64,000 nt of DNA, from contig NC_079885.1 of NCBI RefSeq assembly GCF_029227915.1, positions 2,046,001 through 2,110,000 of the forward strand, written 5' to 3'. Of this stretch, positions 60,170 through 64,000 are shown piece by piece. A program made the translations under genes and the position numbers. This DNA is from Hydractinia symbiolongicarpus (Eukaryota > Cnidaria > Hydrozoa > Anthoathecata > Hydractiniidae). Numbering within the stretch: position 1 is the stretch's first letter; every line of letters begins with the position of its first letter. The notes beneath the pieces are model-generated. The model had not been told where the DNA came from and ran no database searches. It saw nothing but the letters and a program-made list of their open reading frames with translations.

Positions 60170-62197
60170 TTGGGAAAGGAGTTTGGTCCCTGGGTACTTT
60201 CTTTGTATACTTTTGACTATACGGGCCGAGTCCAGGATTTACGGGAAATCGCAGGTTTTCGTTTGCCGGCGATTAAACTTCTTTTATTCAGCGTCTCATC
60301 AAAAATGAAATTATTTTTAAAAACTACAAGTCTCCTGCGTTTTAGTGGTGAAAAAATAATTTAAAAATTCGTTCGGGAAATGAGTTTACTCACTGGGTAC
60401 TTTCCTTGTATACTTTTGACTATACGGCCGAGTCCGGGATTTACGGGAAATCGCGGGTTTTCGTTTGCCGGCGATTAAACTTCTTTTACTCAGCGTCTCA
60501 TCAAAAATGAAAACATTTTTGAAAACTACAAGTCTCATGCGTTTTAGTGGTGAAAGAATAATTTAAGAAATCGTTCGGGAAATGAGTTTACACCCTGGGT
60601 ACTCTCTTTGTATACTTTTGACTACACCGGCCGAGTCCGGGATTTACGGGAAATTGCAGGTTTTCGTTTGCCGGCGATTAAACTTCTTTTATTCAGCGTC
60701 TCATCAAAAATGAAAACATTTTTGAAAACTACAAGACTCATGCGTTTTAGTGGTGAAAAAATAATTTAAAAATTCGTTATGGAAATGAGTTTACTCACTG
60801 GGTACTTTCCTTGTATACTTTTGACTATACGGGCCGAGACCGGGATTTACGGGAAATTGCGGGTTTTCGTTTGCCGGCGATTAAACTTCTTTTATTCAGC
60901 GTCTCATCAAAAATGAAAACATTTTTAAAAACTACAAGTCTCATGTGCTTTAGTGGTGAAAAAGTAATATAAAAAATCGTTCGGGAAATGAGTTTACTCC
61001 CTGGGTACTTTCTTTGTATACTTTTGACTATACGGGCCAAGCCCGGGATTTACGGGAAATCGCGGGTTTTCGTTTGCCGGCAATTAAACTTCTTTTATTC
61101 AGCGTCTCATCAAAAATGAAAACATTTTTAAAAACTACAAGTCTCATGGGCTTTAGTGGTGAAATAATAATTTAAAAAATCGTTTGGGAAAGGAGTTTAG
61201 TCCCTGGGTACTTTCTTTGTATACTTTTGACTATACGGGCCGAGTCCAGGATTTACGGGAAATCGCAGGTTCTCGTTTGCCGGCGATTAAACTTCTTTTA
61301 TTCAGCGTCTCATCAAAAATGAAATTATTTTTAAAAACTACAAGTCTCCTGCGTTTTAGTGGTGAAAAAATAATTTAAAAATTCGTTCGGGAAATGAGTT
61401 TACTCACTGGGTACTTTCCTTGTATACTTTTGACTATACGGCCGAGTCCGGGATTTACGGGAAATCGCGGGTTTTCGTTTGCCGGCGATTAAACTTCTTT
61501 TACTCAGCGTCTCATCAAAAATGAAAACATTTTTGAAAACTACAAGTCTCATGCGTTTTAGTGGTGAAAGAATAATTTAAGAAATCGTTCGGGAAATGAG
61601 TTTACACCCTGGGTACTCTCTTTGTATACTTTTGACTATACCGGCCGAGTCCGGGATTTACGGGAAATTGCAGGTTTTCGTTTGCCGGCGATTAAACTTC
61701 TTTTATTCAGCGTCTCATCAAAAATGAAAACATTTTTGAAAACTACAAGACTCATGCGTTTTAGTGGTGAAAAAATAATTTAAAAATTCGTTATGGAAAT
61801 GAGTTTACTCACTGGGTACTTTCCTTGTATACTTTTGACTATACGGGCCGAGACCGGGATTTACGGGAAATTGCGGGTTTTCGTTTGCCGGCGATTAAAC
61901 TTCTTTTATTCAGCGTCTCATCAAAAATGAAAACATTTTTAAAAACTACAAGTCTCATGTGCTTTAGTGGTGAAAAAGTAATTTAAAAAATCGTTCGGGA
62001 AATGAGTTTACTCCCTGGGTACTTTCTTTGTATACTTTTGACTATACGGGCCAAGCCCGGGATTTACGGGAAATCGCGGGTTTTCGTTTGCCGGCAATTA
62101 AACTTCTTTTATTCAGCGTCTCATCAAAAATGAAAACATTTTTAAAAACTACAAGTCTTATGCGTTTTAGTGGTGAAAAAATAATTTAAAAAATCGT
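60170..62197 (+). repeat. Satellite 5-mer higher-order repeat, two copies
   Basis: A 1014-bp unit at 60170-61183 is repeated at 61184-62197. The markers are GGGAAAGGAG with GTTTGGTCCC or GTTTAGTCCC, ATGAAATTATTTTTA, TCTCCTGCG, TTTTACTCAGCG, GAAAGAATAATTTAAG, ACACCGGCC or ATACCGGCC, AAGACTCATGCG and CTCATGTGC. Related but less ordered monomers are at about 57.9-59 kb. Confidence 0.83.
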
Positions 62198-64000
62198 TCT
62201 GGAAATGAGTTTACTCCCTGGGTACTTTCTTTGTATACTTTTGACTATACGGGCCGAGTCCGGGATTTACGGGAAATCGCAGGTTTTCGTTTGCCGGCGA
62301 TTAAACTGCTTTTATTCAGCGTCTAATCAAAAATGAAAACATTCTTGAAAACTACAAGTCTCATGCGTTTTAGTGGCGAAATAATAATTTAAAAAATCGT
62401 TTGGGAAATGAGTTTACTCCCTGGGTACTTTCTTTGTATACTTTTGACTATACGGGCCGAGTCCAGGATTTACGGGAAATCGCAGGTTTTCGTTTGCCGG
62501 CGATAAAACTTCTTTTATTTAGCGTCTCATCAAAAATGAAAACATTTTTAAAAACTACAAGTCTCATGCGTTTTAGTGGTGAAAAAATAATTTAAAAATT
62601 CGTTAGGGAAATGAGTTTACTCACTGGGTACTTTCCTTGTATACTTTTGACTATACGGGTCGAGACCGGGATTTACGGGAAATCGCGGATTTTCGTTTGC
62701 CGGCGATTAAACTTCTTTTATTCAGCGTCCCATCAAAAATGAAAACATTTTTAAAAACTACAAGTCTCATGGGCTTTAGTGTTGAAGTAATAATTTAAAA
62801 AATCGTTTGGGAAATGAGTTTACTCCCTGGGTACTTTCTTTGTATACTTTTGACTATACGGGCCGAGTACGGGATTTACGGGAAATCACAGGTTTTCCTG
62901 TGCCAGCGATTAAACTTCTATTATTCAGCGTCTCATCAAAAATGAAAACATTTTTGAAAACTACAAGTCTCATGCGTTTTAGTGGTGACAAAATAATTTA
63001 AAAAATCGTTCGGGAAATGAGTTTACTCACTGGGTACTTTCCTTGTATACTTTTGACTATACGGCCGAGTCCGGGATTTACGGGAAATTGCGGGTTTTCG
63101 TTTGCCGGCGATTAAACTTCTTTTATTCAGCGTCTCATCAAAAATGAAAACATTTTTAAAAACTACAAGTCTCATGGGCTTTAGTGGTGAAATAATAATT
63201 TAAAAAATCGTTTGGGAAATGAGTTTACTCCCTGGGTACTTTCTTTGTATACTTTTGACTATACGGGCCGAGTCCGGGATTTACGGGAAATCGCAGGTTT
63301 TCGTTTGCAGGCGATTAAACTTCTTTTATTCAGCGTCTCATCAAAAATGAAAACATTTTTGAAAACTACAAGTCTCATGGGCTTTAGTGGTGAAATAATA
63401 ATTTAAAAAATCGTTTGGGAAATGAGTTTACTCCCTGGGTACTTTCTTTGTATACTTTTGACTATACGGGCCGAGTCCGGGATTTACGGGAAATCGCAGG
63501 TTTTCGTTTGCAGGCGATTAAACTTCTTTTATTCAGCGTCTCATCAAAAATGAAAACATTTTTGAAAACTACAAGTCTCATGCGTTTTAGTGGTGAAAGA
63601 ATAATTTAAAAAATCGTTCGGGAAATGAGTTTACACCCTGGGTACTCTCTTTGTATACTTTTGACTATACCGGCCGAGTCCGGGATTTACGGGAAATCGC
63701 AGGTTTTCGTTTGCCGGCGATTAAACTTCTTTTATTCAGCGTCTCATCAAAAATGAAAACATTTTTGAAAACTACAAGACTCATGCGTTTTAGTGGTGAA
63801 AAAATAATTTAAAAATTCGTTTTTACTCAATTCGAGTTTACTCACTGGGTACTTTCGTTGTATACTTTTGACTATACGGGCCGAGACCGGGATTTTCGGG
63901 AAATTGCGGGTTTTCGTTTGCCGGCGATTAAACTTCTTTTATTCAGCGTCTCATCAAAAATGAAAACATTTTTAAAAACTACAAGTCTCATGGGCTTTAG
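62198..64000 (+). repeat. 203-bp satellite, distal block
   Basis: Nine monomers continue to the window end, so the array is not closed. They include the TTTTCCTGTGCCAGCG type (62807) and a closely similar pair with TTTGCAGGCG at 63212 and 63415. A local sequence disruption occurs at about 63820-63836. No gene is seen. Confidence 0.88.

Noticed and set aside
1-64000. CRISPR-like array (regular repeats)
   Set aside because: The whole 203-bp unit is repeated with no unique spacers, and the eukaryotic retrotransposon context rules out a bacterial array.

Overview
The window looks like about 64 kb of eukaryotic satellite DNA, with no host gene that I can support. The repeat is a tandem array of monomers of about 203 bp (mostly 202-203). 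All run in the same direction, and I estimate roughly 265 monomers. A metazoan host, probably a marine invertebrate such as a cnidarian, is suggested by the type of non-LTR retrotransposon embedded in the array: a CR1/L2-like element whose ORF1 carries an SGNH esterase domain. This is an inference from motif wording, not a database result.

The array is a mosaic of higher-order repeats (HORs) whose unit size changes along the window. There is an 11-mer (2233 bp) at 0.9-5.2 kb, 7-mers (about 1420 bp) at 5.2-10.4 kb, mixed 9-mer and 4-mer relationships at 10.4-15.5 kb, a 12-mer (2428 bp) at 35.7-39 kb, 5-mers then 4-mers (1014 and 811 bp) at 41.5-45.6 kb, 5-/6-mers at 48.8-52.3 kb, 6-/9-/10-mer relationships at 52.3-60 kb and a 5-mer pair at 60.2-62.2 kb.

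Two kinds of foreign DNA were captured and then copied by the satellite machinery. (1) A 5'-truncated CR1-like retrotransposon of about 3.54 kb, minus strand, lies at 16.87-20.4 kb and again at 22.23-25.77 kb. The two copies sit at the same satellite position and share flanks, so they come from one insertion duplicated as part of a 5.36-kb HOR. Both carry the same in-frame TAG inside the reverse transcriptase; only the first copy also has a 1-bp frameshift. (2) A non-coding insertion of about 1.25 kb at 27.24-28.50 kb recurs at 30.93-32.19 kb as part of a 3.69-kb duplication. It has a 10-bp inverted repeat that is terminal at one end but 20 bp internal at the other, a 13-bp palindrome beside the internal copy, a nested TA-flanked inverted-repeat element of about 232 bp, and a 19-bp hairpin.

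Short open frames of 60-121 codons recur in most monomers. They exist because the monomer has few stops; they are open on both strands, shift frame between monomers and show no sign of coding selection, so they are not annotated as genes. The interest of the window lies in its array dynamics: unequal-crossover scars that can be located to tens of bases, a preserved empty site for the retrotransposon, CpG-decay-like variants that define the HOR classes, and a helically phased CGGG motif in each monomer.
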